From Diogma glabrata (Eukaryota; Arthropoda; Insecta; Diptera; Cylindrotomidae), in contig OY856186.1 of NCBI GenBank assembly GCA_963693315.1, positions 300,438,910-300,502,909 on the forward strand: a DNA stretch of 64,000 bases, read 5' to 3'. The notes beneath the pieces are model-generated. The model saw only the letters and a program-made list of their open reading frames with translations. It searched no databases and was not told where the DNA came from. Shown here in pieces: positions 9,671-21,245 of this stretch (within the stretch, counting starts at the first letter, position 1; every line of letters begins with the position of its first letter). A program made the position numbers and the translations under genes.

Positions 9671-11604
9671 CAATACAATTAACTATTATATCATAGTGTA
9701 CAATTATATCACACCAAAGCTAAACATGATTAAAAGCTAAAACAGCATGACGATCATACATATAATAATTATTTGCAATTAAATCCTTTAAAAGCACATA
9801 CATACTCTTCCAAATCATCACTTGATCCCCTATAAAAACTGTGATGTCATTAAAAAGAGATAGTGTTGTGTTTTTTAATATTTTAATATTAAATACCTCA
9901 AATATTACTTCTTACGCATATGTTTCTCGTTGAAATAAATCTATCACGACGAGCTATATTTGTATGCGCTAATTAATTCAAATCAAGCTCAACATTTTAT
10001 TTTTATATACAACTTCTCGTTTACTTGAATGCAAAAACTGTTGAAGAATCACACAATTTCTAGCATCCAATTCTTAATCATCCTTTACATTTTCTTCAGT
10101 CGCCATCGATTTAATTTCTTTCAATAACCTGTATGGTAAAACAGCAAACATGCTCAGATATATGTACAATATATGTATAATATTTCAAAAATTTTGAAAT
10201 TTTTATTTTTATTTGTTTGCTTTTAAAAATTGTTACCAATTAACAAATTTTATTACACAAAACTCAATTAAAATGCCACGAAAATTTAGCTAATTCAAAA
10301 ACAAATTAATCTCACAAAATAAATACTTGTGGACCTCCTAATAACAATTTGACTTTTTGATAACCATTTCCAAAATGATCAATTGATTATTTATAGCTAG
10401 AGTTTCCTATATTTTGTTTCTTTTTTATATACCTTTGTCTCTCTTACGCTCAATACAACAATTCCATCATATGATCTCAAAATTATCATAATAAAAAGAT
10501 CAAACCATAACAAAAGTCAAAAAATAAATATTTTAACTTGTGTGGCGCAACACAAACAACTATAAAATGTATCAGCTCACACAAAACTGCTTTAATTACT
10601 AGAGTATCCAATATAGAGTATGAGTTGAAATAAGGCCGGTCGTTACACGTTGTTGTGTTAAGTCAACTTAGGATGCGAAATCAATTATAATTATAAAAGA
10701 CGTTTTGAACAGGAGGATTAAGAAAGTTATATCACAAGTGATTCCACAAATATAAAATTCAATTCACCAACTAGTGATAATCCAAATCGATAATTCGCAA
10801 TTAACGGTTACTTGGAGTGAAATTGAGAGAAACGTAATTTACTAGAAGTTGCAATATTTCTGAAAATAATTGCAAAAAAAAACTTTTGTTAACCATTTTC
10901 CACTCCAAGTCACTTCAAGCGAAACCAACATTTTTGAGAACAGGTCAAAACTAAGTTCTCAACAATTTACCCATACGACAAGTATGTCTGCGTTGTTTCG
11001 GTAAATATTGTAGTTCCTACCTATTACACAACAGTTTTCATTAAAAATAATTTCGTACATACATTTATACCCTTTTATCAAAAATTAATACATTATTATG
11101 CAAAAATCAATAATTTTCAAATTTTGTTTTATTATTCGAATATAATAATAAAAATAAAACAAAACAAAAATAATAACAATTTAATTTTCATTTAAAAGCT
11201 TTGATTTAATGAAAATGTCAATAAAATTGTAATCAAAAGAAAAACATCAACAAAAAATCGATGAAATTTTTGTTTTTCATTTTCTGTGGTTATCGTTATG
11301 ACATTATTTAAAAAATATTTTGTCAACTTTGACTTGCTGTATAAATAATTTATTTTTGTTTGGGATAAATAAAATGATAATGAATTTGTTTCGAATCTGC
11401 AATAGAAGTTATTATATTAATTTTTCAACAAAATGTGTTGTGTAACAGGAATAACAATATGTGTTATATCTACACACAAGAATCTATTATTCTTAGGCCA
11501 ATATTTCTATCTAATTGAATGATTATAGTGTTATAGTGTTTGTATTTACTTTTTCTCATTTCTTCGAGCAAGAAGCAATAACGTGGCATAAACAAGGAAT
11601 GATC
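9671..11604. other. AT-rich intergenic DNA
   Basis: About 1.9 kb without a recognisable gene, long open frame or clear repeat. Confidence 0.5.
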
Positions 11605-11609
11605 AATAC

Positions 11610-12415
11610 CTAAGATTGAGAATGTATCGTCTGCTGAATAGAGTTCATTCGTCAGCACATTTAAGGTATGATATTTAGTAGTGATATCTCACTGCTTTTC
11701 CAAGTGTTTTGTGATATCTCACGTTACCTCGTATGTGAATAGGAGCTGAAGTACGCGAGGTTGTCACACCCGTTGAACAAAAATAAACAAAATGTTTACT
11801 AATGAACAAAAACTGATTCCCTCCATGCGTACAATTTATAATAATAATCTTGGTTTTATTATTCCATATAATCCATTTCAACTTATTATTGATGTTTTTC
11901 TTATTTTATATTTAACTAACAAAGAACACAAAATATGTCATCGAAACCAACATTTATATTTTGAGTTAGGAAACAGCTAATATCTCCACATGCTTTTAAA
12001 ACAAATAAAAAATTCTATATAAATTCAAAATTCCCATTGTTATTATTCAATATACTACTCCCCTTAGAGTTAACCAAAAAAATAAGTAAAATCGAAATAA
12101 AATTTTAGGAGTAGCTTTATTTTATTCATAAGACTAGAATAATTTATTTTTTTAACGAAATTTAATATTTAATCAACATAAATATACAACGAAAGATGGG
12201 TTGGGAGTTTAAATATTTCATTCCAATATTAATTGTAAAAAAAACGAATAAATTTTATGTTTCAGTTGCTTTTTTCTATATTCTGTGACAACCTCGCATA
12301 TTCCAGTTTCTGCTATTGACATATTTGGTAACGTCAGTAGCCAAGGTGATATCTTACTCTTAGTGATGATAGCGGATGAACTCTATTCAATCAACGGTAG
12401 AACCCTCAATCATGT
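11610..12415. mobile_element. inverted-repeat element, ~0.8 kb
   Basis: The left arm (about 11610-11772) and right arm (about 12283-12415) are imperfect inverted copies. GAATAGAGTTCATTCG near 11637 pairs with the block at about 12374-12389, and GCGAGGTTGTCACA at 11756 pairs with TGTGACAACCTCGC at 12284. The ~510-bp middle holds a 62-codon open frame without known domains. This is probably a non-autonomous DNA transposon; no target duplication was found. Confidence 0.6.
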
Positions 12416-12545
12416 TAAAACATTTCTTTTACCTTTATTTTATTTTTAATTTTATTTTTATTTCCTCTGTCCTATCATTAAATATTGCACTATGTGGTGT
12501 TATGTCATAATTTTACCCAGCAAGCCTTCACACTTTTCATTTGAA

Positions 12546-13022
12546 GATTACCACATACTTTATAGTTCGTGAAGCGCCTGTCCTTGAAGAGTCGCACAAC
12601 TTTTTTTCTGCCATTTTCCTCGATTCGGCCGTTTTTTTGCTCGGCAAACTCCGAATTGCGATTACTCGGGGTCTTGTTAATTTACTACCACAATTTTGTT
12701 TTTATTAGGGGGGCGTGGAATGTTCGAGTCTGCTATTGTCGAGTTCGACAATTGACATTTTGGCATTTTTCGGTTGTCGGACTCAACTATTCGGTTGTCG
12801 GACTCAAATATTTGTCGAAAAAGGTTACGCTCGTTTTCTAAAACAAATTTCCACCTCCATTAATAAAAAACAAAATTGTGGTAGTAAAATTACAAGACGG
12901 CAATCGCAATGTTTCAGAGTTTGTGAAAAAATGGCCGAATCGAGGAAAATGGCAGATAAAAAAGTTGTCAGGCTGGTCAAGGACAGGGGTCTCACGAAGT
13001 ATAAAATATGTGGTAATCATAA
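12546..13022. mobile_element. foldback MITE, ~0.48 kb
   Basis: The ends GATTACCACATACTTTATAG (left) and, as reverse complement, GATTACCACATATTTTATAC (right) start arms of roughly 170 bp. These include a TGCCATTTTCCTCGATTCGG block at about 12611 and its partner near 12930. The middle holds two copies of TTCGGTTGTCGGACTCAA. Open frames here are palindrome by-products. Confidence 0.75.
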
Positions 13023-13112
13023 ACAAAGGAAAGGGGCGAGGACCTTGTGACTATATCTGAATGGATTTATTGCTTAGTTGTCCATTTAAAAAAAAACATA
13101 CAAACAAACAAA

Positions 13113-13233
13113 GGTTTGCGTTCATCAAAACCCCAGAACGCATGACCTAGGTGTTAAAAGATTTTTATGTGTTATTGTGACACATATTGTTATTCCTACT
13201 GTACAGTACATTTTATTAAAAAAAAAATATCCC
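13113..13233 (+). mobile_element. LINE 3' end, truncated (family A)
   Basis: The tail GACCTAGGTGTTAAAAG, then TTGTGACACATATT, then CATTTTATTAAAAAAAAA matches the end of the 39172-39491 LINE fragment in order and wording, ending in an A-run. Only the 3' UTR survives. Confidence 0.65.
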
Positions 13234-13239
13234 ATACTA

Positions 13240-14312
13240 ACATTATATTGTCATATTCGTTTTTAGTTATTTCAATTATTAACTTTTTCAGAAGAATCGA
13301 TTTCCATAATTTCAATTTCCATTTTCAATTAATCAAATTTTGATCATACTATTCAAATGCAGTAACAATTCACAGCAGGCTTTTGTGATTATAATTTTTA
13401 TGGTTGTAGTTTGTCTAAAACCAAATTATTTGGATTTATGTATTCTATTTTGATATGTTTGCAAACACAGTTGGCGGTTGAAAAAATGGGTAAGTTGGCA
13501 AACCTAAAAATATTAGTTTTGTTTCAATATCGTTTTAACCCTATTTTTCTTGACTCTTGTTTGATGAAAAACGTGTTCTTGACCGAGTTGTGAAAACTTA
13601 GCCATTTTTGATTTTCCTGAAACTTGGCATATAAATAGTATGAACAAAATAAAAAATACAACTTATTTTAGAATTTTTTAATGTACATAGTTTGAGCATA
13701 CACAGTTGAAAAAGTAACAGCAATTTTTAAAGCAGGCCTTGCAATAGGAGCTATGCAATGCAGGTTATTATTGAATTACAAAGCAAATGTTGCATTAAAG
13801 ATAATTTTGATGCATATAATGATAATTTATTTCTATAGAACTGCTAGAAGTTTGAATGCAACTTGCTTCAATTTAATAAATAAATACATAATTGTAATTT
13901 TCGTTAACTGTACAAATGTTAACCGATGTTTTTGTTTGAATTCGTTCTTTTATGGTCGTATTGAAATTAGAAATGAAATTAGTTTAAGTTTTGAAATTTC
14001 AAAGTGATAATATCTGAGTTCTTGAAGATGAAGTATTAATTAAAATTATTGGTTAAATTGTGCGGGTTAAAAATATAAAATTAAATAAACTAAGTATATG
14101 TATGTTTTTCTAACTTTTAAAAATACAAAACACAATAGTTGTAGTGATTTTGTCCCAATAATAATTGAAAATGTATAAATGAAGTGAAATATGACAAATA
14201 TATAGGTGAAGTGATATAAATTTTATTTAAGTTAAAATGCAGATAATTTTTTTTTTATTTTTATCACAATATATATAACTACGTAATTGCTGCAATTAAT
14301 ATTTGTGTCAAA
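13240..14312. other. AT-rich intergenic DNA
   Basis: No gene recognised. An 84-codon frame at 13753-14007 has no domain, no conserved-looking composition and no context, and I do not call it. Confidence 0.4.
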
Positions 14313-14314
14313 TA

Positions 14315-14537
14315 CAGGTGCGTAATAATCAAAGTAACTCGAAATTATAATGTGATTTGCATTAAAATGTCATACAAAAAAAATGTTGCGCGTAATATTA
14401 TTTAATGCAAATTATAGACATTTTTAACACAACAAGCTTTATATTTTATTCCAAGTACTCTGTTTAATATTAATGCAAAGAGATGACCTATATGTGAAGC
14501 AATTTGCATTACATATTCGAGTTTTTTTTAACTGTGT
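14315..14537. mobile_element. possible small MITE
   Basis: ACTCGAAATTATAATG-type sequence near 14336 is matched inverted by CATATTCGAGT near 14512, with several TTTGCATT/AATGCAAA motifs between. Ends of CAG type next to TA would suit a Tc1/mariner-type element. Match quality is modest. Confidence 0.3.
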
Positions 14538-14539
14538 AG

Positions 14540-15195
14540 GGAGGGAGCACTCAAACATGCATGAAAAAATAAAATGATGCCAATTCGAAGAAACTGCTCA
14601 AGAATGACTATACCAATTTCAACAAACTTTTTTTGTTTGTTGTTTCTATACAGAGTTTGAAAATCGTAACGATTTGTGACGTAGAGGCGTTTATAGATCC
14701 AAAGTCATTTAGGTACTAATTATAGCTACTTTAGGTATTAAAGTAATTTAAATACAGTCCTAAAGCATTTTTAAATGCATAATCCAATAGAAAAAGATCT
14801 GACGTCTACTGCTGAAAAGTTTAACTAAAGTTAAGTTTCCTTAAACTTTACTTCTCATTCCTTTTAAATTTGTTGAAAATAAATCTTTAGAGCGTCTGAG
14901 CTCACAAAAATAAAATAAAAGAACTAAGAAAAATATGTGTTTATTTAAGAAAAATTTCTTTCCCATCAAGGAATAGTTGCTCGTTTCTATATATAATTAT
15001 TCTTTGACAGCTTAGGATTTTTGTTTGTGTACCATTGAATTTGATTAATGTTTTTTATACGTTGGTTAACAGTTATGTTTGTTTTTAAATTTTTTGTTCT
15101 TTTAATGGACTGAGAATATTTAGATTTAATATTTAAATTGAAGCATAATATTTATTTTGTTGTTGGAGGGTTGTTTGTTAAAGAGAAACATAATA
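14540..15195. other. AT-rich intergenic DNA
   Basis: No gene or clear repeat seen up to the target duplication of the large foldback. Confidence 0.4.
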
Positions 15196-15204
15196 AATTT
15201 ATGT
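15196..15204. repeat. 9-bp target duplication, left (giant foldback)
   Basis: AATTTATGT, identical to 31058-31066, directly outside the ACCTCTG end. Confidence 0.88.
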
Positions 15205-16095
15205 ACCTCTGTTCAGCTGGCCCCCCCACCACGCAAAAATAAAAACAAAATTAGCTCAGAATTAGGAGCTATTTAGGAGCTTTCAGAAAACGCAAGAATA
15301 AAATTTTGAGCTCAACTCCCTAAGCAGAAATCTTCATTTGAAAGTGGGGGGGCTGAGTGAACGTTCACTCAGCCCCCCCACACCTCAAAAATAACCCTAG
15401 AGGATCGTAAATAGGCTCAGAATTAGGAGCTATTTAGGAGCTCTTAAGGCTGTATACTTTTGATTTTAGAGCTCCACCCCTAATTCTTAAAACAACCCCA
15501 AAACAGGTTTGGCCCCCCCACCATGCAAAAATCAAAAAAATTATATCTCAGAATTAGGAGCTATTTAGGAGCTTTCAAAAAACGCAAGAATAAAATTTTG
15601 AGCTCAACCCCCTAAGCAGAAATCTTCATTTGAAAATGGGGGGGCTGAGTGAACGTTCACTCAGCCCCCCACACCTTAAAAATAGCCGTAGGGGATCGTA
15701 AATAGGCTCAGAATTAGGAGCTATTTAGGAGCTCTTAAGGCTGTATACTTTTGATTTTAGAGCTCCACCCCTAATTCTTAAAACAACCCCAAAACAGGTT
15801 TGGCCCCCCCACCATGCAAAAATCAAAAAAATTATATCTCAGAATTAGGAGCTATTTAGGAGCTTTCAAAAAACGCAAGAATAAAATTTTGAGCTCAACC
15901 CCCTAAGAAGAAATCTTCATTTGAAAATGGGGGGGCTGAGTGAACGTTCACTCAGCCCCCCCCCCACACCTTAAAAATAGCCGTAGGGGATCGTTAATAG
16001 GCTCATAATTAGGAGCTATTTAGGAGCTCTTAAGGCTGTATACTTTTGATTTTAGAGCTCCACCCCTATTCTTAAAACTACCCCAAAACTAGTTT
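15205..16095 (+). repeat. left terminal module, three ~292-bp tandem copies
   Basis: Each copy carries a C7/G7-flanked perfect palindrome with core CTGAGTGAACGTTCACTCAG (GTGAACG at 15357, 15649 and 15940), AGGAGCTATTTAGGAGCT repeats and a GGCTGTATACTTTTGATTTT block. The spacing of the palindromes fixes the period at 291-292 bp. No coding potential. Confidence 0.85.
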
Positions 16096-16199
16096 GAAAT
16101 CGGAGATGACACATAAAAATAACATTAAATTAAAAATTTCTTTACTACATGTAATTCTTGAATTGAAAAAAACGTAAAAACAAGCAACTGTTTATTTAT

Positions 16200-19018
16200 C
16201 ATTTGCAACCCTTTAGAAGAAAAACCACCCCTTGGGTCAAAAACGCATAAGGGAAGTATGTTAAACATACTCGACACAAAAATATTTAAGGGTGCGGATA
16301 AAGTTCCGATTTAGGAGCTTACTGAACATGTCATTTTTCATTTCCGATTTTCTACCCTTCAGAAAAGGCACCCCTTGTATCATACACGCATAAGGGAACT
16401 ATGTTAAAGCATAGAGATACGGATCTTTTTATGTAGGTAAATGATTTTTCGATTTAGGAGCTTACTAAATATGTCACTCTATATTTCTGATTACAACCCT
16501 TTAAAAAAAGCCACCCCTTGTACCATACACGCATAAGGGAACTATGTTAAAGCATAGAGATACTGATCGTGTTAAGTAGGTAAATCATTTTTTGATTTAG
16601 AAGTTTACTAAATATGTAACTCTATATTTCTGATTGCAACCCTTTAGGAAAAGACACCCCTTGTACCATACACGCATAAGGATGCTATGTTAAAGCATAG
16701 AGATTCGGATAGTTTTATTTAGGAAAATAATTTTTTGATTTAGGACCTTACTAAATATGTCATTCTATATTTATGATTGCAACCCTTTATAAAAACCCAC
16801 CCCTTGTACCATACACGCATAAGGGAACTATGTTAAAGCATGGAGATACTGATCGTGTTATGGAGGTTAATCATTTTTTGAATTAGGGCCTTACTAAATA
16901 TGTCACTTTATATTTACGATTGCAACCCTTTAAAAAAGCCACCCCTTGTACCATACACGCGTAAGCGAACTATGTTGAAGTGTAGAGGTACGGATCGTTT
17001 TATGTAGGCAAATGATTTTTCGCCTTAGGAGCTTAATGAATATGTCACTCTATATTTCTGATTGCAACCCTTTAGAAAGTGCCACCCCTCTTATCATATA
17101 CGCGTAAGAGAACTATTTTGTGGGATAGAGGTACGGATCGTTTTATGTAGGTAAATGATTTTTCGATTTAAGAGCCTCCTAAATAAGTTTATTTACGTTT
17201 CTGATTGCGACCTATTAGAAAAAGCCACCCCCTTGTACGATACACTCATAAGGAAACTATGTTAAAGCATAGAGATACTGATCGTGTTATGTAGGTTAAT
17301 CATTTTTTGATTTAGGAGCTTACTAAATATGTCACTCTATATTTCTGATTGCAACCCTTTAGAAAAAGCCACCCCTTGTACCATACAAGGATAAGGGAAT
17401 TATGTTAAAGCATAGAGATACTGATCGTGTTATGGAGGTTAATCATTTTTTGATTTAGCGCCTTACTAAATATATCACTTTATATTTACGATTGCAACCC
17501 TTTAAAAAAGCCACCCCTTGTACCATACACGCGTAAGCGAACTATGTTGAAGTGTAGAGGTACGGATCGTTTTATGTAGGCAAATGATTTTTCGACTTAG
17601 GAGCTTAATGAATATGTCACTCTATATTTCTGATTGCAACCCTTTAGAAAGAGCCACCTCTCTTATCATATACGCGTAAGAGAACTATATTGTGGCATAG
17701 AGGTACGGATCGTTTTATGTAGGTAAATGATTTTTCGATTTAAGAGCCTCCTAAATAAGTTTATTTACGTTTCTGATTGCGACCTATTAGAAAAAGCCAC
17801 CCCCTTGTACGATACACTCATAAGGAAACTATGTTAAAGCATAGAGATACTGATCGTGTTATGTAGGTTAATCATTTTTTGATTTTGGAGCTTACTAAAT
17901 ATGTCACTCTATATTTCTGATTGCAACCCTTTAGAAAAAGCCACCCCTTGTACCATACAAGGATAAGGGAATTATGTTAAAGCATAGAGATACTGATCGT
18001 GTTATGTAAGTAAATGATTTTTCGATGTAGGAGCTTACTAAATATATCACTCTATATTTCTGATTGCGACCCTTAAGAAAAAGCCACCCCTAGTACCATA
18101 CATGCGTAGGGAAAATATGGTCAAGCAAAGAAATACGGATCGTTTTTTGTAGGTCAATCATTTTTTAGATTTAGGAGCTTACTAAATATGTCACTCTATA
18201 TTTTTGATTGCAACCCATAAGCGAAAAGCTCTATATTTTTGATTGCAACCCCTTGTACCATACACGCGTAAGGGAACTTTGTTAAAGCGTAGAGATGCGG
18301 ATCGTGTTATATAAGTAAATGATTTTTCGATTTAGAAGCTTACTAAATATTTCACTATATATTTTTGATCGCAACTCTTTAGAAAAAGTCACCCCTTGTA
18401 CCATACACGCGGTAGAGAACTATGTTGAAGCGTAGAGGTACAAATCATTTTATGTATGTAAATGATTTTTCGATTTAGGAGCTTACTAAATATGTCACTC
18501 TTTATTTCTGGTTTGCAACGCTTTAGAAAAAGTGCCACCCCTTGTACCATACACGCGTAAGCGCACTGGTACTGAGATACTGATCGTTTCATAAAGGTAA
18601 GTGATTTTTCGATTTAGGAGCTAACTAAATATGTCAATCTTTATTTCTGATTGCAACCCTTTAGAAAAAGTCACTTCTTGTACGATACACGCATAAAGAA
18701 GATATGTTAGAACATAGAGACAATGATCGTTTCATGTAGGTAAGTGATTTTTCGATTAAGGAGCTTACTAAACATGTCAATCTATATTTCTGATTGCAAC
18801 CCATTAGAAAAAGTCATCTCTTGTACCATACCCGCATAAGGGAGCTATGTTAAAGCATAGCGATACGCATCGTTTTACGTAGGTAAATCATTTTTTGATT
18901 TAGGAGCTTACTAAATATGTAACTCTATATTTCTGATTGCAACCCTTTAGAAAAAGCTACCCCTTGTTTCATATCCGCGTAAGAGAACTATTTAAGAGCA
19001 TACAGCTACGGAGGTTTA
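16200..19018 (+). repeat. ~142-bp satellite array, plus orientation
   Basis: About twenty units carry landmarks TTGCAACCCTTTAGAAAAAG, CACCCCTTGTACCATACACG, TATGTTAAAGCATAGAGATA and TTTAGGAGCTTACTAAATAT. Successive TGCAACCC positions are 142-143 bp apart. Within it, two ~572-bp higher-order copies follow each other (about 16900-17470 and 17471-18040), sharing the variant TATGTTGAAGTGTAGAGG at 16971 and 17543. Confidence 0.88.
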
Positions 19019-19431
19019 GGAAGCTCCTAAATCGAAAAATGATTAACCTACATAAAACTATGCGTATCTCTATGGTTTTACATAGTTCCCTTATACGTGT
19101 TTAGTACAAGAGGGGGCTTTTTCTAAAGCATTGCAATCAGAAATATTTAGTATAGACATATTTAGTAAGCTCCTAAATCGAAAAATCATTTACTTATATA
19201 AAACGATCCGCATCTCTACGCTTTAACAAAGTTCCCTTACGCGTGTATGGTATATGGGGTAGCTTTTTCTAAAGGGTTGCAATCAAAAATATAGAGTGAC
19301 ATATTTAGTAAGCTCCTAAATCACAAAATTATTTTCCTAAATAAAACGATCCGTATCTCTATGCTTTAACATAGCTTACTCATGCGTTTATGGTACAAGG
19401 TGTGGCTTTTTCTAAACGGTTGCATTCAGAA
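19019..19431 (-). repeat. satellite segment in inverted orientation (left arm)
   Basis: At about 19020 the array flips: GGAGGTTTAGGAAGCTCC marks a small palindromic junction, after which three units run on the other strand up to the embedded terminal module. The mirror of this junction is at about 27895. Confidence 0.8.
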
Positions 19432-19960
19432 ACCTCTGTTCAGCTGACCCCCCAACCACGCAAAAATAAAAAAAAAATTAGCTCAGAATTAGGAGATATT
19501 AAGGAGCATTCAAAAAACGTAAGAATAAAATTTTGAGCTCAACACCCTAAGCAAAAATCTTCATATGAAAATGGGGGGCTGGGTGAACGTTCACTCAGCC
19601 CCCCCACACCTTAAAAATAGCCCTAGAGGATCGTTAGTAGGCTCAGAGTCAGGAGCTATTTAGAACTCTTAAGGCTGTATACTTTTGATTTTAGAGCTCC
19701 AACCCTATTCCTAAAACCACCCCAAAACTAGTTTGCAAAGGGAGACGACATATAAAAAATAACATTAAATTAAAAATTTCTTTACTACATGTAATTCTTG
19801 AATTAAAAAAAACATAAAAACAAGCAACTGTTTATTTCTCAGTTGCAACCCTTTAGAAAAAAAACCACCCCTTGGGTCAAAAACGGGGAACTATGTTAAA
19901 CATACTCGACACAAAAATATTTAAGGGTGCGGATAAAGTTCTGATTTAGGAGCCTACTAA
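19432..19960 (+). repeat. embedded terminal module, left copy
   Basis: Starts ACCTCTGTTCAGCTGACC like the outer end, with one copy of the ~292-bp module and its G-rich palindrome (about 19573-19604), then the ACAAGCAACTG linker that also follows the outer module. It is more diverged from the outer copies than these are from each other, so it is probably an older end. Confidence 0.8.
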
Positions 19961-20545
19961 ATGTGTCATTTTATATATCTGATTTTCTACCCTTCAGAAA
20001 GTGCCACCCCTTGTATCATACACGCATAAGGGAACTATGTTAAAGCATAGAGATACGGATCTTTTTATGTAGGAAAATAATTTTTTGAATTAGGAGCTTA
20101 CTAAATATGTCACTCTATATTTCTGATTACAACCCTTTTGAAAAAGCCGCCCCTTTGTACCGTGCACACATAAGGAAGCTATGTTAGAGCATAGAGATAC
20201 GGATCGCTTTATTTAGAAAAATAATTTTTTGATTTAGGAGCTTACTAAATATGTCTATACTAAATATTTCTGATTACTACCCTTCCGAAAGTGCCACCCC
20301 TTATACCATACACGCGTAAGGGAACTATGTGAAAGCATAGAGATTCGGATCGTTTTATATAGGCAAGTGATTTTTCGATTTAAGAGCTTACCAAATATGT
20401 CGCTCTATATTTCTGATTGCAACCCGTTTGAAATAACCACCCCTTGCACCATACGCTCATAAGAGAACTATTTTAAAGCATAGAGGTACGTTTCGTTTTA
20501 TGTAGGTAAATGATTTTTCAATTTAGGAGCTTACTAAATAAGTTT
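19961..20545 (+). repeat. satellite array, plus orientation, inner left
   Basis: Four ~142-bp units between the embedded module and the unique segment. Paired in inverted form with about 26360-26960. Confidence 0.8.
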
Positions 20546-21245
20546 TTCTACAAATTTGTTGATTTATTAAACGTAGCTTGATTGTTGATTTAATAAACGT
20601 AGCTTTGTTTTCAAATCAAAAAAATGGTAAATTTAATAGACAATGGTTTATTTTAATAACATGCTGTTTATAAAAAGACTATGCTAAACATTTATGTGTT
20701 GGAGTGCTCCTGAGTACTATTAAAAAAGGTTTTGGAAAATAAAACATATTTTATATTTAAACAAATACAATTTTTTTAATTCTCTTACAAATTACATTAA
20801 TTGTATTTCTATCATTTCAATTTATTAATATATATTATATCATTTTTTATCATATTATCACCTATATCACTTATATATTTTTACATTTTCAAACGGCCCA
20901 AGCTTGGACCAGGGCTTGCACATGTTTACAATAAATTAGAATGGTAAATAACGCGTAGTATAATAAACTGAATCTTGGTTTAGTCTAGGCATTTAACACT
21001 CGCTCAGACTGAAACCAAAGTTAACTAGTCAAGGCTTGGCTCACCAATACGGGTCCAAAATTGGTTCGTTGTTTAAAATTTGAAGCTCCTACCCGGGTGG
21101 TAGTAGTTGTAGTATCTTCAAACTGTTTCAAAAGGTTGCACAGAATCCATTTCTAAAAACATTTTTGAAGCTACCATGACTCAAAAATTACCTGATGTCA
21201 TCTGGACCCAGTGTGACCACTATGGGTTCAAATAAAACTAAAGGA
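20546..21245. other. unique central segment of the foldback
   Basis: About 0.7 kb without satellite units. It has a short direct repeat of TTTAATAAACGTAGCTT type at its left end (about 20558-20605) and a less AT-rich part at 20895-21140. No open frame or motif was recognised. It is the only non-repetitive part of the element besides later insertions. Confidence 0.6.

Noticed and set aside
12569..13060. Overlapping 60-110-codon frames at 12.6-13.0 kb
   Set aside because: They run through a foldback MITE; the frames on the two strands are images of the same inverted arms.
13753..14007. 84-codon frame with hydrophobic stretches
   Set aside because: No domain, no upstream context, composition explained by AT-rich DNA.
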